Numbered from the stretch's first letter, positions 31,948 through 45,004 are shown. The stretch: DNA of 64,000 bases from Pseudo-nitzschia pungens (GCA_037355855.1 CM074758.1:1771001-1835000); one strand, 5' to 3'. Numbers and translations: made by a program. The notes: a model not told the origin generated them from the letters alone.

Positions 31948-34516
31948 ATGAAGCGGCAATTTCCAGGAAATGCCAATAATCAACGATGCGATCCTCGTTT
32001 TTCGGTAGGGCGGGGACGTGGACGTGGACCAATGAACTCACCAGGAGGCTTTGGTCCCGGAAGGGGCGGTCCTTATCGGGGGGGAGGGCTTCCACCAATG
32101 AATGGCGGCCGCGGGGGTGGTCCCATGAATGGTTTCCCACCGGGTGGTAGAGGGCCGCCACCAAAATTTTTTGGACGAGGAAGACCGGGGATAGGTCATC
32201 ATCAACCTTACCATCGAAACCAAATGCATCCTCCACCACCATCTCAACACGTAAATCACAACACCCATGGTCCACCCGGACCACCGCCAATGAGAGGGGG
32301 TCCTCCTTCCGGAATGATGGGAAGAGGACGAATGAATATGGGGCACAATTCATTTCATGGTGGGCGGGGAAGAGGCAGAAACAACACGCCCGGAAGAAAT
32401 CCGTATGGAGGAAGAGGTAACGTTCAACAACAGAGGTCTCCCCCGCAACCGTTTAGAGGAGGTGGACCTCCGCCGCCCCCGGTGCCTCGTTTACCACATC
32501 CATCCACGATGAATGGCATCTCTCAGCCATTTAAACAGCATATGAGCCCACAATCACAGCCATATGGTGCCGCACCAGGCTTGTTAGGAAGCAACCAACC
32601 ACAACAAGCTCGCAACGAATTCCAACATCAGCCGCAGCATTATCAATTACAGTCGCAGCAACCTGGTCCTCCCACAGCATTGCCATATCAGCAGTCACAA
32701 GCGTTGGGATACCAGCAAGTCTCAAATGCTGCTCACCAAACCCAGAATCAGCGACTGCTTCCTCCGGCCAACACGGCTCAATACCAAAAAAGCTTGAAAC
32801 AACAGCCGGCTCCACACATTTCTTCATCGCGTGACAGTTCCGCAGCTGCCATGGTAATTCCTTCTGCACAAAAAATCGAAGATGGTTGGAAAGAATATAC
32901 AGCACCTGGCGGGATCAAGTATTATTACAACGAGCTTTCGAAAGAAAGCACCTATGAGAAACCTGATGCTCTGAAGAAACTTGAACAAACAAATGGTACT
33001 GCTTCTACTACGGAAGCTGTCACAGCGTCGCCGTCCCGCAAACGCACTTGGCACGAGCACGAAGACGCGAGTACTGGCAGAAAGTACTATTCTGATGGGG
33101 TGACCACCACATGGGAAAAACCAGACGGTTTCGTTTCACCTGAAACTATCGTTGCCAATACATCTTCTGGTCTCAAACGCGAGGAACAAATTAGTCACGA
33201 AGGACCCACCAGTAAGAAGAAAAAACGATCACATGTTATGGCTTCAGCGACTGGTGGTGATGGTGCCAATGTTGATACGTTTGCAAGCAAAAAAGAAGCC
33301 GTCACAGCGTTCAAAGGGCTTTTGTCGGACAAAGGAATATCTCCCACCCTGAAATGGAATGAAGTAATGAAGATGTGCGAAAGTGACTCACGATGGGATT
33401 CTTTCGAAGAAGTCCTTTCTATGGGCGAGAGACGACAGGCACTAGCTGAGTATCAAACGAAGCGATCGAATGAAATTCGAAACGAGCAGCGTCAAGAACG
33501 TATTAGGGCAAAGAAACTCTTTGGGGAGTTGCTGGCCGATATTTTGCCATCGGTTCCAGGCTTTTCAGCTCGCACTTCAAGATTTGCAGACGTTAGAGAT
33601 GCTCTATCGAAGGACGACCGATTTTTTGCCGTAGAGGAAGAGGGGGACCGCGAGACTCTGTTCTTTGACTTCTGTGATGATTTCAAAAAACGAGACGAAC
33701 GGAACAAGCGAAATAAGAAACGGGAAATACAAAAATCCTTCGTATCTTTCCTAGAAGAGAAAGCAGAAAAAGGTGCTCTGAGGTACACCTCGACCTTGGA
33801 ATCATTCTTACTGACTCTTTCGGACGAAGACAAAAAGGACTCTCGCTTCGCAACATCTCACGAATTTACCGAGTCAGAAAGGCAGCTATATTTTTCTGAC
33901 TTCATCATTGAGTTACAAAAAGCAGAGGACGACAAACGGCGCAGAGTCCAAGATGAGCGTCGGCGTGCTGAAAAAGCTCAACGTGACAATTATCGCGAAC
34001 TGCTCCATGCTCTGGCCGTGAAAGGCAAAATCTTGCCTTACTCACGTTGGAGAGAAATCGAAGAGTTTGTAATACCAGATGACTCTTTCAAGCTGGTTGA
34101 AGAACAAGATCGCGGTACTCCTCGTGCACTATTTGAAGTATTTGTCGACGATTGGGACGAAATGTATCGTCGGGAACGATCCTTTTTGCTTCGATTGCTT
34201 CGTCCTCCTGGGAAACCCGATATTGTTATATCGTCGGGAACAACTTTTGATAGTTTCAAAAAAATAATAACAGGAGGAGGCCGCGTACTCATCCGAAGTT
34301 CAAGATGAAACTTCTCGAATCATCGGTAGGGCGGATCCCGTTTCCAGTGCTCGAATACTCTTCGACGAACTCATTGCTCAATCATCAGGTCCCAAGAGAC
34401 ATGGAGGTCCACGACGGGGCTCAACGAACGATGATTCGAGCGAAGATGAAGGAGAGATCATTGAAGATGGAGAAATCACTGACGACGACCCAAATGGTGT
34501 CACCGATAAACAATAA
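31948..34516 (+). CDS. PRP40: PRP40-like splicing factor (two WW and several FF domains), with one apparent frameshift near the end
   Basis: PRP40/PRPF40 proteins bridge the U1 snRNP and the branch-point complex. The N-terminal 290 residues are Gly/Arg/Pro- and Gln-rich (GRGRG and GGRGG repeats). Two WW domains follow: DGWKEYTAPGGIKYYYNE near residue 310 and RTWHEHEDASTGRKYYSDG near residue 364, spaced as in PRP40. From about residue 445 come FF repeats (ALSKDDRFFAVEEEGDRETLFFDF, HEFTESERQLYFSDFI, DDSFKLVEEQDRGTPRALFEVFVDDW). The frame as written stops at 34308. Skipping one A at 34269-34270 continues it to the stop at 34516. That adds the end of a last FF-like repeat (DPVSSARILFDELIAQ) and an acidic tail (DDSSEDEGEIIEDGEITDDD), giving about 855 residues. 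No intron is seen. Confidence 0.87.
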
Positions 34517-35938
34517 AGTCAGGTATCCTAACTACTCCAAGACAGAAAACTCATTCCTCTCGGTCACAATCTGCAAATCGCTCTTGTTTTCAGTCCTGGT
34601 AGTAATGTAAAAATAGAGATGTCTTTTCGACCTCCTTGAAGACTAGTTAAGTTTACATATGCATTCGCAAAACAACTGCGATAGGACAAAGCATGGAAAA
34701 TGAGGTTGCGACAGGGCCTTGGAAAAAATGGAATGTAATCACGATGGAATTTCCATGGATGCTTTTGGATTGACTTTCAATCCTTTGCTCATTTCACTAG
34801 TTCTCAAACCATCAAAATACTGCAGTAACCAACACTATTCTGTGATGAGACATCAAACTGATGTGCCATTCTTCCAATCTTTGGCTGAATAAATCAAATT
34901 CATGTCACTACTACTTCCAAAGGTTGGCATGACAGTCCCTTTTGCAAAGTCAACATGGCTGCTGTCACATCATCTAGTGAATACCAAGTAGACTTCAATA
35001 TTTTTTTGAAAAAAAAAAATTGCATAGTTTTTCCAACACTCTTCAAAGCGCAGAAGAATGAGAAACACAACCACGTTCGATGCATTCGCATCTGTGATCT
35101 AAATTACGATACTTCATTTTTTAAAAATTCACATACACGGGAACCGTACCGCACCGGTAATAATATTACAGTAATTACGGTACGGTATTTTGGCGTGGCC
35201 TGTCAGAAACTGGCAACTAGGAGGTCTGATGATGATTTTCCTTTTGAATTGTGCTTGAATTACGTCGTCGTAGACTAAGTCTTACTTCGTACGAATTTCA
35301 TTAGTACGAAGTAATTACTTCAAATTCGTATTCGTTACCCATTACGTTGAAACGAGCGCGATCTGACATCACTTTTTACGCGCACGTTACACAGCTCCGG
35401 GTTCCTTGTCGCTTGAAAGGGCGCCACCGATCACTGATACTGTGAAACTTACTCGTGCTCGTAAGCCGATACCGTAAACCTTACTGTTCTCCTCATACTC
35501 GTTGTATGGGGGAAAACGAGGAACCCGATAGAAAATTATATTTTTTTATCCTCAACATCGCAGTCTTGCTGAAGTTGATTCAGCCTACGTAGTCGCACAA
35601 CAAAAGCTGCTGCGTAACTGCTTTTGCTTTTGGAAGAAACCTCGTTCACATTGGGATACGATTACTTTCCAGAATCCTCATTATATCATAGGAATAACGA
35701 GAACACAATTGTTGGTGGAAAAGAATAAAATTTATTGATTTCAGGGGCTTCCATTCACAACTCGAATCTCATCGCACAGTGGACGGTGGCTCTTGACAAA
35801 GTCTATTTTAAAATTGGATAATAACGAATCGACGGCGAGAAATCGATTGGAAAAGGAAGTCGAAAAAAATCGTAAAGAGGGTGCGAGATACGGCACAAGG
35901 ATCATCAGTCGACTCGAATAAAACGTGCGAGCGATAGC
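34517..35938. other. 1.4-kb intergenic region
   Basis: I see no supportable gene. The stretch contains a poly-A run near 35010, the palindromic ACCGTACCGCACCGGTAATAATATTACAGTAATTACGGTACGG region near 35140-35185, TACGAA words near 35290-35330, and GTAAACCTTACTG near 35473. The last 200 bases probably hold the promoter of the next gene. Confidence 0.5.
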
Positions 35939-36681
35939 ATGACGACTGAAGGAACATCTCGACATATTGAAGATTCTAGGACGGACGAGACCACAGCGGC
36001 AATTGCTTCTACCAAGAACTTCCAGGATGAAGTCCGACAGTGGTTTACCGCAATGTCTCCAGAGGAACGTGCCGCCGCACTTGGATTTGAAGACAAGGGT
36101 CCCATGATGGCGACTCTCTTGGCAACGGTTACAGGCCGCTTTTCATCGTGCTGCTCGACAACATCACACAACAACGACGGCAACAACAGTCCTAGGGGGC
36201 GAACAAACTCCGGCACCATCAACCAAGACTCCGCCCCCACTTGTTCCTTGCCCCCAAAACCGTCGACGGACAAACTTAATTTCAACGGTAAGTAAATTAT
36301 CGCGCGAACATTCAAAATTTGTTTACGGGGGACGTGAATTTGCACGTCAAATTACTGGACGTAAGAATCATCTTCGTTCAAGACTCCTGCATTTTTTCGG
36401 CAGATGGTTGGTTTTGTGGCCTCGAGATCTCCACTCCTTCTCTGTCACAGTAATTAACCTATCCACCCACCAGCTTTCGCTCGTGTCCCCAGTGAACTGT
36501 GCACTGATTGCCAATGGTCTGAACCCTGGCTACTTCGGACAACAGAGACTCTCGAAGACTATCAACTACAGTGGCGATTCTGAACGAGGCAGCAAATAAG
36601 CTGAAACGTACTGAGCGCATTGAGAGTCATCCACTCCTTCGCCGTGGAGTTCACCTTCGCCTCCGATCCCGTTCACAGTAG
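35939..36681 (+). CDS. Unresolved small protein, or 5' exons of the downstream poly(A) polymerase gene
   Basis: Exon 1 (35939-36287) begins with ATG and encodes MTTEGTSRHIEDS..., with a helical segment NFQDEVRQWFTAMSPEERAAALGFEDKGPMMATLLATV and then a disordered Ser/Asn/Pro tail. Its donor ACG/GTAAGT joins in phase to an acceptor at 36473 (CACCAG/CTTTCG), giving NAFARVPSELCTDCQWSEPWLLRTTETLEDYQLQW. That frame stops at about 36575. Another frame stays open from there (ILNEAANKLKRTERIESHPLLRRG) to a TAG at 36681, as if one base were missing at the TGGCG at about 36571-36575. So this may be a complete gene of about 185 residues with a frameshift, or it may splice onto the next gene at the acceptor TCGACAG (36761). 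I do not recognise a family and cannot choose between the models. Confidence 0.4.
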
Positions 36682-36747
36682 GTCAGAAAACTAACGCAAT
36701 ATTGTTTTTGGCTCTCTTTGCTGTTTCATTTCTGTGAAACTATAACT

Positions 36748-39700
36748 ATGCCTTCGACAGAAACTTATGACTGGGAAGCAAGAATTGCGCTTGAGATCAT
36801 TGAGAAAACGTGGGAAGAAATCATGATGGTTGGAGAACCTAATACGTCGGGAGTCAATCAAAAAGAGTTTGTGAAAAACTCATTCAAAAAAATCGAATCC
36901 GAAACGAAAGATGAACTTCCTGCTGGTGAAAGCACAATAGACAACAAGGATAAGAAGATCGTTGCTGAGAGGGGGTCAACAGATAGCGATTCCGGAATGA
37001 AAACCTGCCGAACTGAAAACAATATACTAAATGATGGAAATCACAACGAGCTTCTCTCAGACGCTTATAGGATACCTAGCGACGGCGTTGATGTGGAAGG
37101 GAAACCCGCATCCGCTGATAAATTCAATTGCGATACCGAAGTAGCCGCTCCGGCTACTCTGAAGTCTTGCGAGACCGGGAAAGAGGACGAAAAGGGAAAA
37201 GTAGAAACCAGCGAGGAAGACGTTGGCTCTTCTTGTTCGTGGGGGGCAAATGGTGAAAGCAGCGATGAGTGTACCTCTCCACGAGAAATCGCTCCTGTGG
37301 AACCTGCCATCTCATCAACAATATCATTAAAAACAACATCTGCTATAAACGGGATCAAGGGGGATCTGGAATATCATTCTGACAACAACAATAGTAGAAG
37401 AATTTCGGACGTCATGAACAATACACGTTGTATCTTTCCAGCTGCTTCCGAAATTTTAACTACTGCTACAATCGGGGATAATACGAAATCACACGAGCTA
37501 CAATATCAACATCAAGAAACACACAATCACCGACAAAAAAGACAGCCATTCATAACAATAAACCCATCCTATCTCAACTCTGTCAGTGGCGATGAACTTC
37601 TCGTTGCATTTGACGAGATAATGGCCATGGCGTGCACCAACCCTATTTCGGATGACCCTTGTTCATTTATTCTACCCGAGGAAGCAACTTCTGCTTCCTG
37701 GTTGGATCTTGTCCGTTCTTACGCGACCAACGACGCCGCTGCTACTGATGCTGCCAGATCAATACCATTGTACATGCTTGTGTTGTGCCGTTTTCAATAT
37801 TCTCTTGCGAAGGCATACGCGGAGCGCACTGAAACACCAAAAGAGTGCGATGATGACACTGGAGGAAAAGAGAGGAGTTTTCATAAATCTAAAGCTGATT
37901 GGTTGTCGGCATTGATGACGAGAATTGGTGAGCTCGAAAATAAGCAATCAACTGAGATCCAGCAAATCCGTTCCAAGCTTGAATCAAATCTACCACAACC
38001 CGGGAAATCAAGCGATGGTATTAGTGATAGCAACAAATGCGACCTTGAACAATATCTATTGCTTCCGTTCTCGGTACTGACTAGGCATTCAGGAAATGAA
38101 TCAGAGAGACCTGTTGACTCGGGGAAAGGTGCCGATCCAGCTATGGGGGTGTCGGCAATAGACGGTAAGGTTTCAGTGAAGGGCGAAACTCCTTCCGATA
38201 ATTCCCAAGGTAGCAATGGCAACGGCACAACCGGTAGTACAGAACAAACTGAAATCGCAAATCATAACAGCAGGAACCATGCCTCGAACACATCATCCGG
38301 TGGTGGAAGAAAAGGGAAGAAGAAGAAGAAGAAAAAGGTAGGTTTCATTACGAAACGCTTAAAACGTTTGGATGGTTAGACTGTTCATAGACTCATCCAA
38401 TTTTTGTGTTCTTTTGGATTTACAGAAGAGAAGGGCAGGCACTTCAGGGAACACATCCACAAAGCCTCAGATTTCCAAAACAAATGGAGAAGTAGAAACC
38501 AGCGAGAAAAGTGAAACCGAAGAAAAAGCACATGAACCCGAGACAACTGATAAAGTTGAAAATGGAAACATGGATCGAGAGAATGAAAGCTCTGTTTTGA
38601 ATGTTGTAGATAGTAAGGATGAGTTACATCCAACGCCTTCTGAGCATCCGTCGATGACCCCTTGCGCCATTCGGGATGTTGATAAGTCCACGAAAGCTGC
38701 AACCAACTCGGTTGAAGAAACAAAGGTAACTGAACCACCCAAGAAGACTGAAAAAGATGAAGGAAACGATGTAGATGGATCGAAGACAGATGGGTTTGTC
38801 AGCAGTGCTGTACCAAAGGCTAACACTGCGAAGGAACAATCCGCAGCGCCGAAGAAAGAAACTCCTAAAGATATCCACAGTGGCAACAACGAGGACCACC
38901 AAGAAGAACAGTGGGAAACAGTCGAAGTCCGACCAAGAGGAAGGAAAAAGACAAGCGATAAGGGACACCACCAACGTCTTGGTTCACAAGGCAACTCAGG
39001 AAATTCAAATGGACAACATGGTACGAACGGAAAGAAAAAAGCCCCTAGAACCAAGGAGACGAGGGCTAGGACCAAGACCCGCAAAATGGTGAGAGAGATT
39101 CTTGGTGGCGTGTTAGATGCCGTGGAGGAAAATGTACGGAGGAGGCGGAATGCTAGCAGAGAACGCGCGCATCTCCAAAGAAATCAGTCAGTCAGTGCAT
39201 CTTCGAATAAAAATTCCACCGTTCCGAGCAAAAAGAGTGGAATTCATGTAACACCTCAGAACTCAAAGCCTCAAAAGAATCTTGGGTCGTCCTTGCGGGA
39301 TATTCTCGTCAGAGGAAACTTGAGCAACCAGAATCAGCAAGCTAAAAACACTAATCCGACGAAGTCGGGTCCAACATCATACTCAGAGCGGGCAAAATCA
39401 CTTCTCAGATCCGAAACAGGCGAAGAAAAGAAGGTAATGCAACGAAAAAAGAGCGAGAAACCGAGCCATATTACAGGATCAAAAACAAACAAGGCACTTA
39501 AGGCGGCTCGTGCTTCACCTGCTGATCAAAACACGCTTCCCACAATTGCGTCGACAAACTCGGCTTTCACCGCGTCTGTGACCAACTTAGCGTTGCGAAA
39601 ACAAGGAGCTGCACAAAGTACTGACTCCAGTGAAAGTGGAAGTGCCGAATCCAAAAAGCTGAAGAAAACACCATCGGAACCGACGAAATACGTTTCTCCT

Positions 39701-42199
39701 TCGCCTCCTTTGCCTACTTTGTTAAGCCCTGAAAATAACAACAGTTCGTCGTCATCAGTCGCATCCAGTCTTGATGCCCCTCATGCAGGACACCACGGAA
39801 ACAAACTACACCAGTCGGATAACGATGTTGGTTGTCACTTGCTGAATATTTGTGACCGACTGTCGACCGAAATAGACGTTTTTATGAAACGGAGAGACGC
39901 TGCTTTGGCGGTACGGAGACAGGAGAGAGGACTGGTATTGGCAGCGCTTGAGGAAACTCTAGGTCTTATTTGGCCAGGAAAACCTACTGTTGAACTTTAT
40001 GGTAGCTGTGCTACAAATTTGGACCTTCCTTCCTCCGACCTTGATGTTGTTGTCTGTGGACTCAACAGGCCTTGTGTTGATTTAGATCCGAGTCCAACCA
40101 ATACGCCCTCTGCGGCCTCGAACTCTCCGGGTACCTCTAGCCCAGTAGAAAATGACAACAATAAAGAAGATGTATCACCAGAGACCGAAGTTCGTCAGGA
40201 TGTGCCACCATACGTATCTGGACAGCGGTATTCGCAGCATCAAATGACCTCATACCAAATGCAGATTATGTATGGACATATGAGCGTGAATGGGGAGCGT
40301 GTGCTCCGTTTGGCCATGGAACTAGAACACCAACCATGGGCAGTTCATGTAAAGCCGATCCCCACTGCAAAGGTGCCTGTCATAAAGATCTTAGCCGACC
40401 CAACAAGGTTGCCAGGTGCCGCCATGAACGGCAACGTGGACTGGCGTGTACAACAACCCATGCATGGGCAAACTCATCCATCCATAGGTCCTCATGGTCG
40501 TTCGGAAACTCACGAGTCTCGCCATGGAAATCAGACACATATGTCACACTACGGAAGTCAACAATCGTCTCCCATCTGGCGAGGAGCAGACGTAGTCAAC
40601 GGACTTTTGAATGTCGATATTACATTCGAAGGTCCAGAGCATGGAGGAATTGGGTCAACAACATTTTCAAAGCAAGTAGTCGAAGATTTTGTGAACGAAA
40701 GTGAACTCTCTGCGGAATGTACTCCCCAAGTGCAAATGCTGATGGTATTGAAGGAATTATTGGCTCAAAGGAGAATGAACGAGCCCTTCTCGGGTGGGCT
40801 GAGTAGTTATGCACTACTCTTACTAGGGATTTCCATGATCAGAGAAAGAAAACTCATTCGCGAGGAACTGGAGAAAACCGAACGTCAGCGGCGAGTAGTT
40901 GCGGCAGGAGGAGGAAATTCAGCGCCTCAATCAACTCAACTGGGATCAATGGAATCACTCCCAAACGATGCGTCACAGTCTACGCTCGTAAAGAACCAGA
41001 ACAAAACTTTTGATACATCGAAACCCCAAGAGACGGAGCAGAAATACTCACAAGTAGTATCACAGCGAATCGGAAGCGCACCGAAAAGTTCAGTGACACA
41101 AAAGGAACAAGCGAAGAACACAGCATGGAAAGAAAAAGCCACCAAATCAGAGCAGGCTAAGCAGTCGAAAAAAACAGGGGCAGCTGTGGCTCCCGCTTTG
41201 TCACAAAAACTCAAGATTTCCTCATCCTGGGCAAATATAGCACGAAATAATTCCATTCCCTCTAATCTTTCTGCATCAGACAAGAAGCAAGACGACCCTG
41301 ACAAGAGTTCTGAAACGAAATCGGGATCGGTATCAGATGTTCAAGATAAGAAAGTACCGAAGAAGCCTAGCAGCTTTGCAGACGCAGTAGCAAAGGGCAA
41401 AACCGTTTCTGTTGCACCTGCAACGTCAACTAATAAGAAAGATGCTACGGTCAAAAAGACTGAAGGAAAGAAACGATTTGACGGACTACTGGATCCTCCA
41501 TCATCGAGGTCAAACAAACATAAGGTAGAGAAAGAGCAAACGGCGACAAAAACGCAACAAACGAAAGAGAACGGAGACAATTCCGAAGACAAAAAATCTC
41601 GCACAAATGCCCCCTCTACGTCCAAGCAGTCGAAGGGTCTTCCGGTGACGTCGGCAGAATCCAACATAAGTTGTTCTCCTGACTCGTCGGGATTTCCACA
41701 GGGCTTTCATGATGTCATTGAAGTATTATGTTCAGGCGAAACTACGTCAGGGAAACTATTGATGCATTTTCTGTTATTTTATGGCCAGCATTTCGAATCA
41801 CAATCCACTGCCATTGACTACTCAGGAACTCATCAAAGAGATCCTTCTAATAACAATGGGTACTCGGTTCGATCGTCATACATCCTTCGTCGAAATGCTG
41901 GTGCTTACGATCCTGTAACTGGCATGTATACAGTAGACCCAATTGTTGTATACGATCCATTAGAAGGTGCCGAAAATAAAAATGTGGCGCGCAGTTGTTT
42001 TCAATGGGCTAGCATTCGATGGGTTTTCGCTCAGTCTTACATGACGCTATCGAGTGCTGCTGAACAAAACGATGGTGATGGAACAAGGAAGAGAACAACG
42101 TCTGGTGCTGCGGAAGGTCCATCATACGGCCACGACGAATCGGGTAACGTTGTCGTTGACCCGTCATCTCCGCTCTTGGAGCTATTGCTTTCATATTAA
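36748..42199 (+). CDS. Very large non-canonical poly(A) polymerase (TRF4/PAPD5-type nucleotidyltransferase)
   Basis: Non-canonical poly(A) polymerases add short tails to nuclear RNAs to promote decay or trimming. Exons are 36748-38337 and 38426-42199 (88-bp intron between two Lys-rich stretches), 1787 residues if ATG 36748 is the start. The first 1000 residues are acidic and Lys/Ser-rich and look disordered. The catalytic core starts near residue 1040: VELYGSCATNLDLPSSDLDVVV carries the GS motif and two of the catalytic acidic residues. LNVDITFEG near residue 1258 carries the third Asp, and FSGGLSSYALLLLGISMI near residue 1319 is the typical PAP-associated helix. A linker of about 280 residues then interrupts the core, which resumes near 1626 with GKLLMHFLLFYGQHF and ends with PIVVYDPLEGAENKNVARSCFQW. 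A second insertion of about 180 residues lies between the catalytic acids. The core in yeast Trf4 is far more compact. Confidence 0.83.
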
Positions 42200-43278
42200 A
42201 CTGCTTGACATACACTGACTAAAAAAATATAATACATTCGCCCATTCATCACCCATTCGTCATCTTAGTGGTCGACGTAGACAGAAACACAATATTGAAC
42301 TTGTCAAGCGTCGAAATCGGTGTCAGCAAAAAAATAATAATAACACGAAAACTTCGTGAAACATAGAATTTTCTCGACGTTCTTGCTGGCACCCAGTTTC
42401 TTATCAGAGGGTTTTAGTTTCTTTTGTTACTAGTAATTACCTTGTAGTAAGGTTAATTTTACCGGTACATCCCAACAACACCTTGTTTTGGCTCAAAGTA
42501 TGTGCCGTGGTTTGGATAACAGAAGCTGCGCATTGCATGTTGGTACGTTGTCAGCAGTACTTCTGCAGCTGTTTGATGGTCGATGATAAGTAAAAGAAAT
42601 GATGAACGAGGTTGAAGAAATCTGATTGGTGGATACCCTCGGTGTACGATTGAAAGCGCATTTTTTCGAGGAATTTCTCTTCTCTTCGTTCTACACATTC
42701 TGTTCACGACGAGCATCACCTTTGCGCGACAAACAATAGAAAACGACTTTCTCGCTACATATCGGTACCAAACAGCATTCCAAGCAGCAAACCCAAAGGT
42801 AATTCGCGTTCATGAGTGTGGACCTAGTCAAGAGGTACGGGTAACATCTTCTTGTGTCATTTCTCTGGTTAGGGAGGAAACACATCGGCAGAAACGAATC
42901 ATTACTTACCACCGGCATGAGCAACCGGCGGCAGAGTTCAAACACGTGAAAAACTCGTGCACAGAGACACAGTGGGCAGATGTGACATCTGTTAACCATC
43001 AGTTATCGAGTCGAACTAGTCGAAACCATAGTTGAAGTCGGATCCGACTCTCACATTTTTATCCTCCCCTCTCTCGAACACAAACAACCATTGTCAACTT
43101 CCCATCGTTTCGCGTTCTCTGTTGGTCCTGCCTTTCTTAATACGGTGCCGAAAACGAGAAGAGGGTATCTTGGCATATGGAAGGAAAGAGGCATCTACCG
43201 TCCAATCTGAAGTATCTTGGTCTGTTTTCTGGATGGTTTTGAGCAAACGCAAAGCAGGTGTACTCATAGTTTGGTGAC
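42200..43278. other. Intergenic region
   Basis: About 1.1 kb between two plus-strand genes. It contains GTAGTAAGGTTAATTTTACCGGTACATC near 42444. Open frames are short and I recognise none. The last 200 bases are probably leader and promoter of the Myb-like gene. Confidence 0.5.
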
Positions 43279-45004
43279 ATGTCGCCGTCGAGTTCCCGCA
43301 AACCTCTCGAGGGAGATCCTGCAACATACGAGCACGTTCAACAAGCACTGTTCAACGCTGGTAACAATACCGCGAGCGGCAGCAATAGCAACACTATCGA
43401 GGCTGTTATTGGTGCAGAGGAGCGCAATCGTTCGGGGAATATCCATTCAAAACCTCCTTCCAGTTCGAATACGGACGCGAAGTTCTCTAATGCCAGCGTC
43501 GAAGAAATGTCTCAAGCTAGCTCTTCCAAGGCCGATGTTGATAAGCATTCGAAAATGATGCCAACATCCACTTTACCGCTGATACCACCACCAAGTCAGC
43601 AGAAGTATATCACACAGAACCTCTCTGTCCGATCAAGTGCAATCTTTTCCTCAAAATCTGGATCAAATGAAGGTTCGACTGTCGCAACCAAATTGGAAGG
43701 AGCGACTCCCATCAAACCAAGACCAATTCTGATCGGCGTAAAAGAAAGGGTTGCTGTTACATCTGAGGGAAACAACAAAACATTAACGACTAATGCGTCG
43801 ACTGTTTCAGCTGTCGTGCAGTCGAATGAGACTCCTCCTGTCACTAAAATAACAGAACGGAGTTCCAGTGCTCCGTCAACGAAAAACAAGGGAACAGCCC
43901 GTCGCCGTGGCAAATGGACAATTGAAGAGGAGGAATATGTCGCTCGAGTGATAGAAGACTTCAATTCTGGTTATCTTAATGCGCCGGCGGGATACACTCT
44001 TCGAAGCTACCTCTCCGATAAGCTTCAATGTGACCCTATGAGGATCACCAAAAAGTTTACTGGTGAATCTTGCATAGGAAAGAGAGTTTTCCATCCTGCA
44101 GTAAGGAGTGCTGCAAACGCGGCAGCAATTGATAAGGCACAGGTCTGTTTTGTTGTTGTTGTTGTTGTTGTTGTTGCTTAATGCTCTCGTAAGACCAAGT
44201 CGGTCAAAATCACACCTAACGCAATTGCTGCAATTTCGTTTTCTCACTCCGACATGAAATCTTTCTCCAACGAAATAGACTGAACTTGATGCGCTCGAGA
44301 GGCGGTGGAGACGGCGCCTTGAGATGCAACAGCGTGAATCAGCAAAGAAAGCAGCTGCGTCGGCGGCGGCTGCAAGCGCTGCCAGCCGAGGTGCCGTCAC
44401 GGTGCAAGGGGTTCCTGTTTCTATGCTAGGTGCCAGCTCCCATAGTCCCGCCGATAGTCAACTGCAGCGATCGGCAGTGACCCAAGCCGCAACGTGGCTA
44501 GATAGAGCTAATGTCATTCTTATGGGGAATATTGACAACAGGAATGAAACTAATTCTTCGTTCAGAGGAAAAACCTCGAACGAGAGTACCCAACAGCACA
44601 GCTCTACAAGCACGCAAAGTAGTGCGGAAGACTCTTTGGAACATCAAATGAAAGAAGTACAAAGGTTAATATACGAAGGACCAATCATTCAGCAGACTAC
44701 TGCCGGTTTGCCAAATTTACTGCTTCATACATCCGCATCAACAACTGTACCTTCGTTGCAAATAACGACACAAGCGAAAGCCACCGACACAATACCAGGC
44801 GCAGCCTCGACTTCTCCTCTCCTTGGTACGATGCTCAAACCCTCTTCTTCGGCTCCAGTATCACCCACTCTTGAGCCCGCTGACAAACGAATGCGGACGT
44901 CAACTTCCGCCGATTCGGATACAACAGGAGCAGAGGATGCAGAAGCATTGGTTGGCTTTCTCAGAAGTGTCCGGGCTTCGGCCGCTGCGGGACAAGAATT
45001 GTAG
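43279..45004 (+). CDS. Putative DNA-binding protein with a diatom-type GKWT (Myb/SANT-like) domain
   Basis: Exons are 43279-44142 and 44279-45004 (136-bp intron, AGCACAG/GTCTGT type donor, acceptor AAATAG/ACT), giving 529 residues. The recognisable block near residues 212-272 reads RRRGKWTIEEEEYVARVIEDF, then GYTLRSYLSDKLQCDPMRITKKFTGESCIGKRVF. Its GKWT-EEEE start resembles Myb/SANT helices, and I recall similar CDPMRITKKF blocks as recurrent in diatom proteins. After the splice, LDALERRWRRRLEMQQRE and an Ala-rich helix continue it, probably as a coiled coil. The rest is Ser/Thr-rich and disordered. A role in transcription is likely only by analogy. The intron contains a GTT repeat of seven units at its 5' end, which keeps the frame open for a while and could be mistaken for coding sequence. 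Confidence 0.7.

Noticed and set aside
44143..44181. Poly-Val tail on the first half of the Myb-like protein
   Set aside because: It is translation of a GTT repeat inside the intron. The donor at 44143 and the in-phase acceptor at 44278 explain it better.
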